A stretch of DNA of 64,000 bases, taken from the NCBI RefSeq assembly GCF_017255295.1, contig NZ_JAFKDE010000002.1:248001-312000 (forward strand). Direction: 5' to 3'. This DNA is from Nitratireductor aquimarinus (GTDB lineage: Bacteria; Pseudomonadota; Alphaproteobacteria; Rhizobiales; Rhizobiaceae). The notes below the pieces were generated by a model that worked only from the letters and a program-made list of their open reading frames with translations, searched no databases and had not been told where the DNA came from. The stretch's first letter is position 1, and every line of letters begins with the position of its first letter. The position numbers and the translations under genes are program-made. Positions 31,596 through 38,632 of the stretch are shown here, piece by piece.

Positions 31596-31771
31596 TCCTC
31601 GCTTCGATGCTGGCGCTATCGGCCTGCCAGACCACCGTGGGCAGCTACTGCGATATCGCGTCTCCCATTCGCCCCTCTCAAGAGCAGATCGACCAGATGA
31701 CCGACGCACAGGTCAATGAGCTGCTTGCCCACAACGAAAAAGGCCAACGCCTATGCGGGTGGAAGCCATGA
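31580..31771 (+). CDS. Rz1-like outer-membrane spanin lipoprotein
   Basis: A 63-residue lipoprotein: signal peptide ALILASMLALSAC with the lipobox LSAC (lipidation at Cys16), then a short periplasmic domain with two further Cys. It overlaps the end of the Rz-like gene in another frame. Together they would fuse inner and outer membranes in the last step of lysis. Confidence 0.75.
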   Translation: MVRALILASMLALSACQTTVGSYCDIASPIRPSQEQIDQMTDAQVNELLAHNEKGQRLCGWKP

Positions 31772-32037
31772 GCCGACGCCTGCCGCCAATGACAGATGAT
31801 GATCTGGAAAAGCTCGTGCGCAAAGCCGTGCGAGACGAATTGAACGACGCCGGTCTGCGTCTCGATGACGCGAACCACCAGTTTGAGGCGCGCGAGGACT
31901 TCCGATTCCTCCGCAAGATACGCCTCTCCTTTGACGGCGCGTCCCGCAAAGTGGGCGCTACCGTTCTTGTAGCCATCGTGTCGGGCCTTCTCTGGCTCTT
32001 GTGGCAGGGCTTCAAGATTATCTCTCCCAACTCCTAG
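31768..32037 (+). CDS. Lysis-region membrane protein, 89 aa
   Basis: ATG 31768 overlaps the Rz1-like stop. A charged helical N-terminus (MTDDDLEKLVRKAVRDELND) precedes one transmembrane segment (GATVLVAIVSGLLWLLWQGF) near the C-terminus. The family looks like DUF6127-type phage proteins; it may be a second holin or antiholin. Confidence 0.65.
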   Translation: MSRRLPPMTDDDLEKLVRKAVRDELNDAGLRLDDANHQFEAREDFRFLRKIRLSFDGASRKVGATVLVAIVSGLLWLLWQGFKIISPNS

Positions 32038-32052
32038 CACAGGAGGCTCCCC

Positions 32053-32331
32053 ATGAGAGCCATGCTTGCAGGCTGCCTGATGGCGGCTTTTTTTGTGCCC
32101 GCTGCAAATGCGCAGCGCGCTTGTGCCCCCACCGATGAAGCGCTGAAGTACTTCCGTGAGCAGCACGAAGAACTGCCCGCTTGGGAAGGTGTCGCGAACG
32201 GCGGGATTGAGCTCATCCTCCTGCAATCTGAATCCGGGTCGTGGACGTTGCTTAGCCTTCAGGGCGCAGTGGCTTGCCTTGTGGCCTCTGGCACCGATGG
32301 AAACGCAATCATCGCGGGGCGAGGCGTCTAG
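32053..32331 (+). CDS. Exported protein, 92 aa
   Basis: A signal peptide (LAGCLMAAFFVPAANAQ, cleavage near residue 21) and a small domain with three Cys (QRACAPTDEALKYFREQHEE, AVACLVASG). AGGAGG precedes ATG 32053. A periplasmic phage protein at the end of the lysis module, function unknown. Confidence 0.75.
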   Translation: MRAMLAGCLMAAFFVPAANAQRACAPTDEALKYFREQHEELPAWEGVANGGIELILLQSESGSWTLLSLQGAVACLVASGTDGNAIIAGRGV

Positions 32332-32332
32332 C

Positions 32333-33559
32333 ATGAACCTGCCCGCTCTGGACGAAACCGAAATCCAGAAGATCATAGAGGCATGGAAGGCGACAGGAAC
32401 TTACACCGCAGTGAGCAACGCAACAGGATATGCGCGCTCAACCTGCAAGAAGTACATCGAGCGAGCGGCGGCGGAGGGGAAGCTTGGCACTAGCCCCGTC
32501 CTTCCCGGCTTCCGCATCAGCAAGACAACCACCGTCACGGATGAATACGGCGTCCCTGTCCGTGAGTTCATCCAGCAGAAGCCAGACGCGGGCGGCGCGT
32601 TCACTCTCCCGGAAGGCCACCAGATCAAAGGCGTCTCGGCGCTTCTGGACGCCCAAGGCAATGTCTCTGCCCAATGGGTGAAGACAAGGGAAGGTGAGCG
32701 CCCACCGGAAGAGACAGCCGAAATCATCCGGGCGGCGTTCGAGAACTTCACCCCTGCCGCCCCGGCAATCATCCCCCCGAAAGACAACGACGACGACCGT
32801 CTCACCGCCTACATCCTCTGCGACTGGCACATTGGCCTGTTTGCGTATGGCAAGGAGACTGGTGGCCCCGATTGGGATCTGTCCATTGCTCGCAAGACCA
32901 TCAGCGATGCCATGGCAGAAATCATCGAAACGTCTCCCCCAAGTTCCCACGCTATCGTTCTCGGTCTTGGCGACCTTCTCCATGCCGACAATGGCCGCAA
33001 CCAGACGGAACGCTCCGGCAATGTTCTGGACGTAGACACGCGCTATTCCAAGTGCCTCGAAACCGTCTGCGACCTGATGGCGGAAACGACCGAGCGCGTC
33101 GTCTCAAAGCACCGTCTGGTGGAAGTCACATTCAAGCCAGGTAATCACGACGAGAACAGCACAACGGGCATCAGGCAAGCCCTGCGGATGTACTGGCGCA
33201 ACAATGGGCGCGTGTCGGTCGATACCAGTCCAGACCCGTTCTATTGGCGAAGGTTCGGCGTCAATCTGATCGGCGGCACCCATGGCGACAAGGCCAAGAT
33301 ACCAGACCTTCCCATGATCATGGCGAACCGGCGCAAAGAAGACTGGGCCGCGACAAGCACTCGCCATTTCCATTCTGGGCACATTCATCATGACACGCTG
33401 CGCGAAGTCGGCGGCGTCTCAGTCTTTTCACACCGCGCCCCCGTGGCTCAGGACGCCTACCACGCCTCTCATGGCTATCTCAGTGGGCGCTCCATCAAGA
33501 GCTACACCTACCACATTGAGAAGGGCGCACGAGGGCATTCCGAGGTTGAGCTTGTATGA
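32333..33559 (+). CDS. HTH plus metallophosphoesterase protein
   Basis: A 408-residue protein. Residues 10-45 form a helix-turn-helix (YTAVSNATGYARSTCKKYIE). From about 160 the calcineurin-like fold shows all metal motifs: D164-W-H166, G-D214-LLH, GN271-H-D273, GTHGDK and SGHIHHD. Such proteins are often only called hypothetical in phages of this group. Activity on nucleic acid or nucleotides is likely, and the exact substrate is unknown. The start at ATG 32333 avoids a spurious 59-codon extension. Confidence 0.85.
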   Translation: MNLPALDETEIQKIIEAWKATGTYTAVSNATGYARSTCKKYIERAAAEGKLGTSPVLPGFRISKTTTVTDEYGVPVREFIQQKPDAGGAFTLPEGHQIKGVSALLDAQGNVSAQWVKTREGERPPEETAEIIRAAFENFTPAAPAIIPPKDNDDDRLTAYILCDWHIGLFAYGKETGGPDWDLSIARKTISDAMAEIIETSPPSSHAIVLGLGDLLHADNGRNQTERSGNVLDVDTRYSKCLETVCDLMAETTERVVSKHRLVEVTFKPGNHDENSTTGIRQALRMYWRNNGRVSVDTSPDPFYWRRFGVNLIGGTHGDKAKIPDLPMIMANRRKEDWAATSTRHFHSGHIHHDTLREVGGVSVFSHRAPVAQDAYHASHGYLSGRSIKSYTYHIEKGARGHSEVELV

Positions 33560-33822
33560 CACGATCTGATATTCTGGAAACTGCATTGCAGTGCGTCACC
33601 GTTGATCGCGCTGCTACCCATGGAGATGCAGAACGCACCTTCGGGCGCATCGCTGCTATCTGGTCTGCCCGCCTCGGTGTCGAGCTATCCGAGGAACAAG
33701 TCTGCATTATGCTTGTGGACCTCAAGACATGCAGAGCGTGGGGCAATCCCGGCCATGCCGACAATTGGGTGGATATGGCCGGATATGCTGCCTGCGGTGG
33801 CGAGATTGCCACAGACGCCTAA
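33556..33822 (+). CDS. DUF6378-like phage protein
   Basis: An 88-residue helical protein with VDRAATHGDAERTFGRIAAI, LVDLKTCRAW and HADNWVDMAGYAACGGE, the conserved pattern of DUF6378. The His/Asp residues suggest a MazG-like nucleotide hydrolase relative, which is inference. Coupled by ATGA to the metallophosphoesterase gene. Confidence 0.8.
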   Translation: MTRSDILETALQCVTVDRAATHGDAERTFGRIAAIWSARLGVELSEEQVCIMLVDLKTCRAWGNPGHADNWVDMAGYAACGGEIATDA

Positions 33823-33825
33823 TCT

Positions 33826-34071
33826 TCATTCTCCTTTGGAGGGGTGGGGAGACCAGTGTGTCGGCCCGTGACCGGAATCGCCACACCATGTGAACGCGCC
33901 GTTGGGCGCAACCCACATGCCGACACTCCCAGGGAATAGGCCATTCTTGGCTATGTGCCCCCACTGCATAGTGAACCACTCTTGAATGTCATTGTCTTCT
34001 GGCTCTTTCCATCCAACCCGGATAAGCGTCCCATCCTTCGGCGCTGTCTCGATTGGCTTCCACTCTGCCAT
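33826..34071 (-). CDS. DUF551-like protein, 81 aa
   Basis: The leftward frame is open to 34233, but ATG 34071 begins AEWKPIETAPKDGTLIRVGW, the opening of DUF551-type phage proteins with many Trp. It follows the zinc-ribbon gene by two bases. Converges on the DUF6378-like gene. Function unknown. Confidence 0.8.
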   Translation of the reverse strand: MAEWKPIETAPKDGTLIRVGWKEPEDNDIQEWFTMQWGHIAKNGLFPGSVGMWVAPNGAFTWCGDSGHGPTHWSPHPSKGE

Positions 34072-34073
34072 GT

Positions 34074-34226
34074 TCAATCCTCTATCTGGAAGGCGGCGAA
34101 AGAACCGCACTTGGGGCATTGGACAATCTGGCCTGTCTTGCGGCGACCGTGCCAGCCACAAGCGCCGCATTCGACGGGAGCGAATTGCTCTTTCCGGGGA
34201 AAATCCGGGGAATGATGACGATTCAT
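34074..34226 (-). CDS. Zinc-ribbon protein, 50 aa
   Basis: A 50-codon leftward gene too short for routine gene calling. The product has two CxxC knuckles, ECGACGWHGRRK and QCPKCGSF, a classical zinc ribbon. Its TGA is two bases before the next ATG, indicating a two-gene unit at the very right end of prophage 1. A nucleic-acid or protein-binding role is possible. Confidence 0.75.
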   Translation of the reverse strand: MNRHHSPDFPRKEQFAPVECGACGWHGRRKTGQIVQCPKCGSFAAFQIED

Positions 34227-34258
34227 GTCGCAAGCCTTTGATTTCATTTAACCTCGTA

Positions 34259-34308
34259 TTCCCTTGGTAAGGGAGAGGTCGAGAGTTCGAATCTCTCCGG
34301 CAGCACCA
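34259..34308 (+). other. tRNA-Thr(GGT) 3' half, attachment site between prophages
   Basis: Anticodon arm TTCCC-TTGGTAA-GGGAG (anticodon GGT at 34266-34268), T arm GAGAG-TTCGAAT-CTCTC, acceptor strand CGGCAGC and ACCA. Upstream sequence cannot form the D arm or the 5' acceptor strand, so this is only the 3' half. It lies 60 bases from the integrase stop, as expected of an att core. Because the tRNA reads rightward, the intact gene should lie left of prophage 1. Confidence 0.85.
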
Positions 34309-34338
34309 TTAAATCAAGCACTTAGCGAATATCAGTCA

Positions 34339-34368
34339 TTCTGTCATGACAGAAACGATGACAGAAAC
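34339..34368. repeat. Palindrome and direct repeats next to the att core
   Basis: TTCTGTCATGACAGAA (34339-34354) is a perfect 16-bp palindrome. ATGACAGAAAC occurs at 34346-34356 and at 34358-34368, 12 bases apart. These may be arm-type integrase or excisionase sites, or part of an integrase terminator. Confidence 0.55.
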
Positions 34369-35480
34369 TACCGCCTTCCGATCCTCGATGCGATGTCGCC
34401 CTGGAAGTCTGGATGGTGGTGGCCGTAGACATCCTCGATCATTTTCAGGCTCGTTCCGGCATACTCTGCAACGTCCCACGGCTCCGCCCCGCTCTGCATC
34501 ATCCATGTCACGGCGGTGTGCTTGAGTATGTGCGGCGTCACTTCCTTCCCCAGTCCGGCATTTGCTCGGGCCTCTTCCCAAGATTTGCGCTGAGCCTTCA
34601 CCGGTTTCCCACGGAAGTGGATCACGAACGGGATTGCCTTGCGGCCCTTGTCCTTCCGCATGTCCTCGGCCTTCCATCTTCGCAGGAACCCGGCAAGCCG
34701 GTCAGGGATGCGAATCGGGGGCCGGCGCTTTCTGGTCTCGGCCTCATCCGTGCCCCGGCGATGAATGACGCCGGCTTCGGTATCCACGTGCCCGCCAATG
34801 GTATTTTCCACCCATCCAAGACGGCGAACTGCGCCGGATCGTGTTGCGGTGTAGATGCTGATCAGGATGAAGCGCTGCAATGCGCGGGCCGAATCTCTCT
34901 CTTCCAGGTTCCGGGCGGCCCGAAGAAGGCGGGCGGCCTCCTCGCGTGTCAGCCAGCGCGACCGGGGAGGGGATTGTTTCGGCAAAGTCACGACAGGAAG
35001 GGCATCCAGCGGCGTTTCTGCATGATAGGCGTTGATGGCTGCCCGGAGCACCGTGAGCTCGCGTCTGGCGGTTTCCCGTGACACAAGCTTGGGCTTCTTT
35101 GACTTGGTGGCCTGCCGGATTGGCTGCGATGCCCGGTGCTCCACATAGGCTTGGCAGGTGGAGCGCTTCACATCGGAGAGAGGCTTGAGCCCCCACCAGT
35201 CCAGCAGGCGCTCGATCGAATAGCTCGATGTCTTGGAGCGCTGTCCGCCCGCGATTTCGCGAGCGTAATAGGTCAGGACGTCTGAGACGAGGAGCGCGGA
35301 GGAGCGGCTGTCTGACGGCGGCTCGTATTTTTCTTCGATGTATTGCTGGAGTCTTCCCTCAGCGCCCTCGCGCTCCTCAAGGCTGCAGCCAGTGCCACGC
35401 TTGACCGATCCGTCACGGATGAACCAGAGGCCGGCTTTTTTGTCGAACCAGAGGCGGGCGCCTTTTGCTGGACGCGGCAT
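34368..35480 (-). CDS. int: Tyrosine-recombinase integrase of prophage 2
   Basis: A 370-residue site-specific recombinase. N-terminal arm-binding part, SAM-like core-binding domain (about 60-165) and catalytic domain from about 170: Arg214 in TATRSGAVRR, then TPHILKHTAVTW where the usual H-x-x-R is H317-x-x-K320, a position normally His replaced in YAGTS, and nucleophile Tyr352 in DVYGHHHPD. Such variants occur in a phage subgroup and need not mean inactivity. It lies beside the tRNA-Thr core that it presumably uses. Confidence 0.92.
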   Translation of the reverse strand: MPRPAKGARLWFDKKAGLWFIRDGSVKRGTGCSLEEREGAEGRLQQYIEEKYEPPSDSRSSALLVSDVLTYYAREIAGGQRSKTSSYSIERLLDWWGLKPLSDVKRSTCQAYVEHRASQPIRQATKSKKPKLVSRETARRELTVLRAAINAYHAETPLDALPVVTLPKQSPPRSRWLTREEAARLLRAARNLEERDSARALQRFILISIYTATRSGAVRRLGWVENTIGGHVDTEAGVIHRRGTDEAETRKRRPPIRIPDRLAGFLRRWKAEDMRKDKGRKAIPFVIHFRGKPVKAQRKSWEEARANAGLGKEVTPHILKHTAVTWMMQSGAEPWDVAEYAGTSLKMIEDVYGHHHPDFQGDIASRIGRR

Positions 35481-35680
35481 TGTTCCCTCATTTTTGTTAG
35501 TGCGGCGCGCGTAACAAAGTAGCGGCGACCGATTCTCTCCATCACAAGGTTGCCTCGTGCAGCCTCTGCCCTGAGTGTGGCAGGCTTGATCGCATCCCGA
35601 AAGACAATGCGGCAGGCATCCGGGAGTGTCATTGGTTCATCGTCACCGATAGCTTCGGCGTTCACGTCAGCTCTATGCAT
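35273..35680 (-). CDS. Excisionase-like protein overlapping integrase
   Basis: A 135-residue protein with GGAGG upstream of ATG 35680. Residues 17-70 are a winged-helix excisionase domain (LPDACRIVFRDAIKPATLRA, RIGRRYFVTRAALTKM). The Ser/Arg-rich tail (ASGSTKKPASGSS onward) overlaps the integrase gene by 208 bases in another frame. I recall the same long tail in rhizobial relatives, so the overlap looks conserved rather than accidental. Confidence 0.8.
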   Translation of the reverse strand: MHRADVNAEAIGDDEPMTLPDACRIVFRDAIKPATLRAEAARGNLVMERIGRRYFVTRAALTKMREQCRVQQKAPASGSTKKPASGSSVTDRSSVALAAALRSARALREDSSNTSKKNTSRRQTAAPPRSSSQTS

Positions 35681-35774
35681 TGTCCCCTCCTGCTGTTCTG
35701 CGAAAGGAGGCTGAGATGAGTGCGATGCGCAATGCGGATCTGGTCATGGTTGTGCATCCTAGAATGGGAATTGG

Positions 35775-36038
35775 CTAAAGGGGGCGCTGGCAGTTCGGGC
35801 AGATGTGCACGTAGTTCTGTTTGGGCTTGCGGTCGGCGACCTTTGGAGCGGTGCCGAAGAGCTCGGCCGTGCCTTCGCCGTTTGCCGGATCGACCTTCGC
35901 CTTCACGCTGCGCCAGCCGGCGGTTCGCGCGTGGGCGATCATCACGTCGAAATCTTCGCGGGCGTAGGTGTTCGGGTAGCTGGCCGGACAGTGGTCGCAG
36001 GTGACCTGCGTGCGGCCGTCATGGGTTTCGATGGTCAT
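35775..36038 (-). CDS. Zinc-binding early protein, 87 aa
   Basis: Two Cys knuckles, VTCDHCPASYP near the N-terminus and HICPNCQRPL at the end, flank a helical middle (DFDVMIAHARTAGW). It probably folds as a zinc ribbon. Its start overlaps the upstream stop. Part of the leftward early operon of prophage 2. Confidence 0.8.
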   Translation of the reverse strand: MTIETHDGRTQVTCDHCPASYPNTYAREDFDVMIAHARTAGWRSVKAKVDPANGEGTAELFGTAPKVADRKPKQNYVHICPNCQRPL

Positions 36039-36313
36039 TGCTTGAGCGCTCCTTCCGCCCTGATGATTGCGGATTTCGCTTTCTGCAGGCGGTCGAGTTG
36101 GCCTTGGCCCAGGCCGGAGGTGAAGCGGACCGCCTCAAGCATGCGCGTCACGTCTTTCGTGACGGCGATGAGCTCTTCAAGCAGCTCGCGCTGTTCGGCC
36201 GGGCCTCCGGGCTTTCTGGCGTATTGCCGCCATTCGGCGCGGCAGGCCTCGCAAGCGCGGAAGCTCGATGGCGGCATGGTGCTGCCGCAGTTGCTGCATT
36301 GAGTATTGCTCAC
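36035..36313 (-). CDS. Zinc-finger early protein, 92 aa
   Basis: The N-terminal 30 residues form a zinc finger (QCSNCGSTMPPSSFRACEAC), followed by a basic loop and a long helix (LLEELIAVTKDVTRMLEAV). Overlaps both neighbours by ATGA. Unknown function in the leftward operon. Confidence 0.8.
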   Translation of the reverse strand: MSNTQCSNCGSTMPPSSFRACEACRAEWRQYARKPGGPAEQRELLEELIAVTKDVTRMLEAVRFTSGLGQGQLDRLQKAKSAIIRAEGALKQ

Positions 36314-36672
36314 AGGAAGTGTCCTCCGTCGCCATCGAACACGTTCAAGGCGCGGCAGGCGGAGACCTGTTCGAGCCTTCGCTTGCCCATTTCAATTTGC
36401 CTCGGATCTCCGCTTGCAATCTGGAGGCGGGCTACGTGTTCAACCGGGCCGTACTTGTCGGTCTCAATCGCGCCGGCAGACACGGCCAGCGCGCGCTTTG
36501 TCTGAGTGATGTCGAAGTGCTCCCACGAAGCCATGGGCGGTCTCTGAAACCACTTGCGCTGAACGCCGATCAGGTCAGCCATCGCGAAGAGTTCGTCGCG
36601 GCTGGTCGACCACATGTGGCACATGCGGTAACGCCCAAACCTGTGGCGGGCTCTGTCGACGTAGACAGCCAT
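36310..36672 (-). CDS. DUF4031 protein
   Basis: A 120-residue protein starting AVYVDRARHRFGR, with CHMWSTSRDELFAMADLIG, KWFQRPP and EHFDITQTKRALAVSAGA, the DUF4031 pattern found in many phages and bacteria; the family is uncharacterised. ATG 36672 chosen over an upstream frame because it gives an overlap with the next gene's stop. Confidence 0.85.
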   Translation of the reverse strand: MAVYVDRARHRFGRYRMCHMWSTSRDELFAMADLIGVQRKWFQRPPMASWEHFDITQTKRALAVSAGAIETDKYGPVEHVARLQIASGDPRQIEMGKRRLEQVSACRALNVFDGDGGHFL

Positions 36673-36812
36673 CACATTCCCCAATCGTTCTTGTCTGAAA
36701 GGAAATCGTCGGCGCCGGTGCGGCGCTCGCGGCGTTTCAGGGTGATGATCAGCGCCGCGACAAGGCGGAGGCCGACCGCTGCGCCGGCGAGGGTGGCGAG
36801 GACGGGAGACAT
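36672..36812 (-). CDS. Single-span membrane protein, 46 aa
   Basis: ATG 36812 gives SPVLATLAGAAVGLRLVAAL, one transmembrane segment, then a basic and acidic tail (KRRERRTGADDFLSDKND). The stop overlaps the DUF4031 start. Small membrane protein of the leftward operon. Confidence 0.65.
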   Translation of the reverse strand: MSPVLATLAGAAVGLRLVAALIITLKRRERRTGADDFLSDKNDWGM

Positions 36813-36825
36813 GACGCCGCCCTCA

Positions 36826-36936
36826 TCACGTGGTCGCGTAGATGAGCGGCAGGCCGACGCCATAGGCGAAGGTCAGCGCCATCATGGCCGCGCGCTCGAT
36901 GTGGCGGCGCGCCAGAAAGGCGAGGGCGGCTTTCAT
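36826..36936 (-). CDS. Tiny membrane peptide, 36 aa
   Basis: A 36-codon leftward gene whose ATG overlaps the stop of the gene upstream (36933-36936). The sequence KAALAFLARRHIERAAMMAL is followed by a hydrophobic end (TFAYGVGLPLIYATT). Too short for routine calling. Function unknown. Confidence 0.55.
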   Translation of the reverse strand: MKAALAFLARRHIERAAMMALTFAYGVGLPLIYATT

Positions 36937-37157
36937 GCCGCCCGCCTCTGCGACAGGGCATTGGCAAGGTCGCGGGCCTCGACACCGTGTTTGTCGATCT
37001 CAGCTGCGGAAAAGCCCTCAAGGGAAAGGGCGTCGCGGTCGACCGTGCGCCCGCCGCCCTGAATGACCAGCATGGCGTCGGCCATGAGCTTCACGGGGTT
37101 GGTCTCGATGTGGGCGGCTTCCGTGGCCGAAATGTCGGCCTTCTGAAACTGGATCAT
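36933..37157 (-). CDS. First gene of leftward early operon, 74 aa
   Basis: ATG 37157 starts IQFQKADISATEAAHIETNP, a soluble protein ending in a helical KHGVEARDLANALSQRRAA. The frame continues upstream through the promoter region, which I exclude. It is first after the left operators of prophage 2. Confidence 0.75.
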   Translation of the reverse strand: MIQFQKADISATEAAHIETNPVKLMADAMLVIQGGGRTVDRDALSLEGFSAAEIDKHGVEARDLANALSQRRAA

Positions 37158-37245
37158 TGCATCTCTCCGTTCGGGTGGCCCCAAGGCGGGCCGTACCGAG
37201 CGGAGGGGGGTGCTCAATACGGCCCTCGGGTGGGGAACGAACGAA

Positions 37246-37310
37246 AAGCTATGCGTATGTGCATATATTGTCAATGCGCTTGCGCATAAAAATATTCACG
37301 CATAATTGCG
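37246..37310. promoter_or_regulatory. Left operators and leftward promoter of prophage 2
   Basis: Minus strand: TTGACA (37274-37269), 17 bases, TAGCTT (37251-37246). Dyads: ATGCGTATGTGCAT (37251-37264) within the spacer, ATGCGCTTGCGCAT (37274-37287) next to the -35, and CGCA-TAAT-TGCG (37299-37310). The second differs only in the centre from the site at 38388-38401. Confidence 0.8.
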
Positions 37311-37360
37311 ACTTCTGCCTGGGTGGCAGTGCCGTTCTCGGGTGTGCTGCTTTGGTAGCT

Positions 37361-37645
37361 CTAGTCCTCGTCGTCGCTCAGGTCGTCGATTTCGATGCGT
37401 CCGGCGCTTACACCCCAGTCGATAAGTATTGCGTTTGTAGCTTCATCCCTCGACATGCTGTGTTCGCGCGCAAAGTCGTCGACAAGTTCCATTGCCTCGG
37501 GAATCAGTATGGTTTTCCCGGCTTCATGTGTTCGGTTGTCAATTCGCAGAGCGGCGCGGCGAAGGAGTATCTGGACTTCAGTGGCAGATAGCTCGTCAAG
37601 CTTATGTGTAGCATCAAGCAGCTGTTTTGCGAATTTGTCACGCAT
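37361..37645 (-). CDS. Immunity-region protein, 94 aa
   Basis: A leftward 94-residue protein between the left operators and the repressor gene. Helical N-terminus (DKFAKQLLDATHKLDELSAT) and an acidic C-terminus (EIDDLSDDED). The middle AGKTILIPEAMELVDDFARE may be a ribbon-helix or helix-turn-helix element. Location resembles rexB/N-type genes in the immunity region, without recognisable similarity. Confidence 0.7.
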   Translation of the reverse strand: MRDKFAKQLLDATHKLDELSATEVQILLRRAALRIDNRTHEAGKTILIPEAMELVDDFAREHSMSRDEATNAILIDWGVSAGRIEIDDLSDDED

Positions 37646-37659
37646 GTGCCTGTACCGAT

Positions 37660-38319
37660 TTAAGTGGTGAAGCGACCTATAAAGCGTCCGATAATTGAGA
37701 TTTCCTCAAGCGTGAGTTCTCTAGCCGGGTGTCGGTCATTGTCCGACGAGATCTTCACGACAATCGTCTCGTCAGATGGTCGCGAGATGACATCGAGGCG
37801 TTTGACGACTACGCCACCAAACTCGTCCGCTAGGGCATAAATGCCTGGTGGCGACGGTACGCGGTGTCTAGTGTCGATGAATACGATGTCTCCATCATCC
37901 AGTGTTGGTTCCATGCTGTCCCCTTGTACGGGGAAGGCCGCTACACTGGTTGCTTTGACGCCCATTCGGGATAGTGCCCAGTCTGGGATGCGCCAGTGAT
38001 CCCGAACGACCTCTTTTGAAAAGCTGATGCCGTTCCGCGAGGTTGTTTCAACCGCGACTAAGCCGCCGCCGCCCAGCCCGCCAGTTACGTCGATCTCGGG
38101 TATCGAGTTTTTGTCCGGGGTTGGGGAGCTCTCGGATTGGCCTATCAGGTCGTGATCAATCGCGAGCTCCAGAATCTTGTCGCGGTTATCGGCGTCGATC
38201 TTTCCGCCGCGCAGCCAGCGTGAGACTGAGGCTTGATTTACTCCTAGCTGCTCGGCCAGCCTAGTTTGCTTACCGCCGGTCGCGTCCAGAAGTCCTTTGA
38301 GAAGCATCAAGTGATCCAT
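37660..38319 (-). CDS. CI-type repressor of prophage 2
   Basis: A 219-residue repressor. Residues 4-55 are a helix-turn-helix (KQTRLAEQLGVNQASVSRWL), then an S24/LexA peptidase domain with Ser135 in VQGDSMEPTL and Lys173 in GGVVVKRLD. The usual Ala-Gly cleavage site is replaced by a glycine-rich linker (VTGGLGGGG, 78-86), so the cleavage point is unclear. It should bind the ATGCGC-type operators on both sides and keep prophage 2 dormant. Confidence 0.92.
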   Translation of the reverse strand: MDHLMLLKGLLDATGGKQTRLAEQLGVNQASVSRWLRGGKIDADNRDKILELAIDHDLIGQSESSPTPDKNSIPEIDVTGGLGGGGLVAVETTSRNGISFSKEVVRDHWRIPDWALSRMGVKATSVAAFPVQGDSMEPTLDDGDIVFIDTRHRVPSPPGIYALADEFGGVVVKRLDVISRPSDETIVVKISSDNDRHPARELTLEEISIIGRFIGRFTT

Positions 38320-38346
38320 GTTCTAAGCCGATAGCTATGGTGTTGA

Positions 38347-38406
38347 TGCGTGTAAAATGCACGCAAGCATAAATATGTTGACCTTGAATGCGCGTGCGCA
38401 TATGCA
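38347..38406. promoter_or_regulatory. Right operators and rightward promoter of prophage 2
   Basis: TGCGTG-N7-CACGCA (38347-38365) and ATGCGCGTGCGCAT (38388-38401). The rightward promoter is TTGACC (38378-38383), 17 bases containing the second site, then TATGCA (38401-38406). Transcription would start at about 38413, next to the cro ATG at 38414. Confidence 0.75.
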
Positions 38407-38413
38407 TTGTCGC

Positions 38414-38632
38414 ATGAGCGCGATTAGATTCATCCGAAAGGAAGTCCTCGGTGTTAGCCAAGCAGAGCTGGCCAGCATCGCTGAGACAACCCAGACTACG
38501 GTCAGCCGGTGGGAGAAAGGCGAGTCCTTTCCTGATCTGTCGCACCTTGGTCGTATCCGCGAAGCTGTCCTTAGCGGCGGCCAGAAATGGAATGACGCGT
38601 ACTTCTTTTCTGTGCCGGAGGCCGCCGAATGA
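38414..38632 (+). CDS. Cro-like repressor of prophage 2
   Basis: A 72-residue protein with an XRE-type helix-turn-helix: VSQAELASIAETTQTTVSRW and EKGESFPDLSHLGRI. ATG 38414 is chosen because the upstream frame lies in the operators. The promoter leaves no leader for a ribosome-binding site, so translation may be leaderless. It opposes CI at the shared operators. Confidence 0.85.
   Translation: MSAIRFIRKEVLGVSQAELASIAETTQTTVSRWEKGESFPDLSHLGRIREAVLSGGQKWNDAYFFSVPEAAE

Noticed and set aside
34190-34308. An intact tRNA-Thr gene
   Set aside because: Only the anticodon arm, T arm and 3' acceptor strand are present; the 5' side has no D arm or matching acceptor strand.
35716-35778. A 20-codon plus-strand frame with AAGGAGG
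   Set aside because: It lies against the direction of the leftward operon and is too short to judge; the AAGGAGG may be chance.
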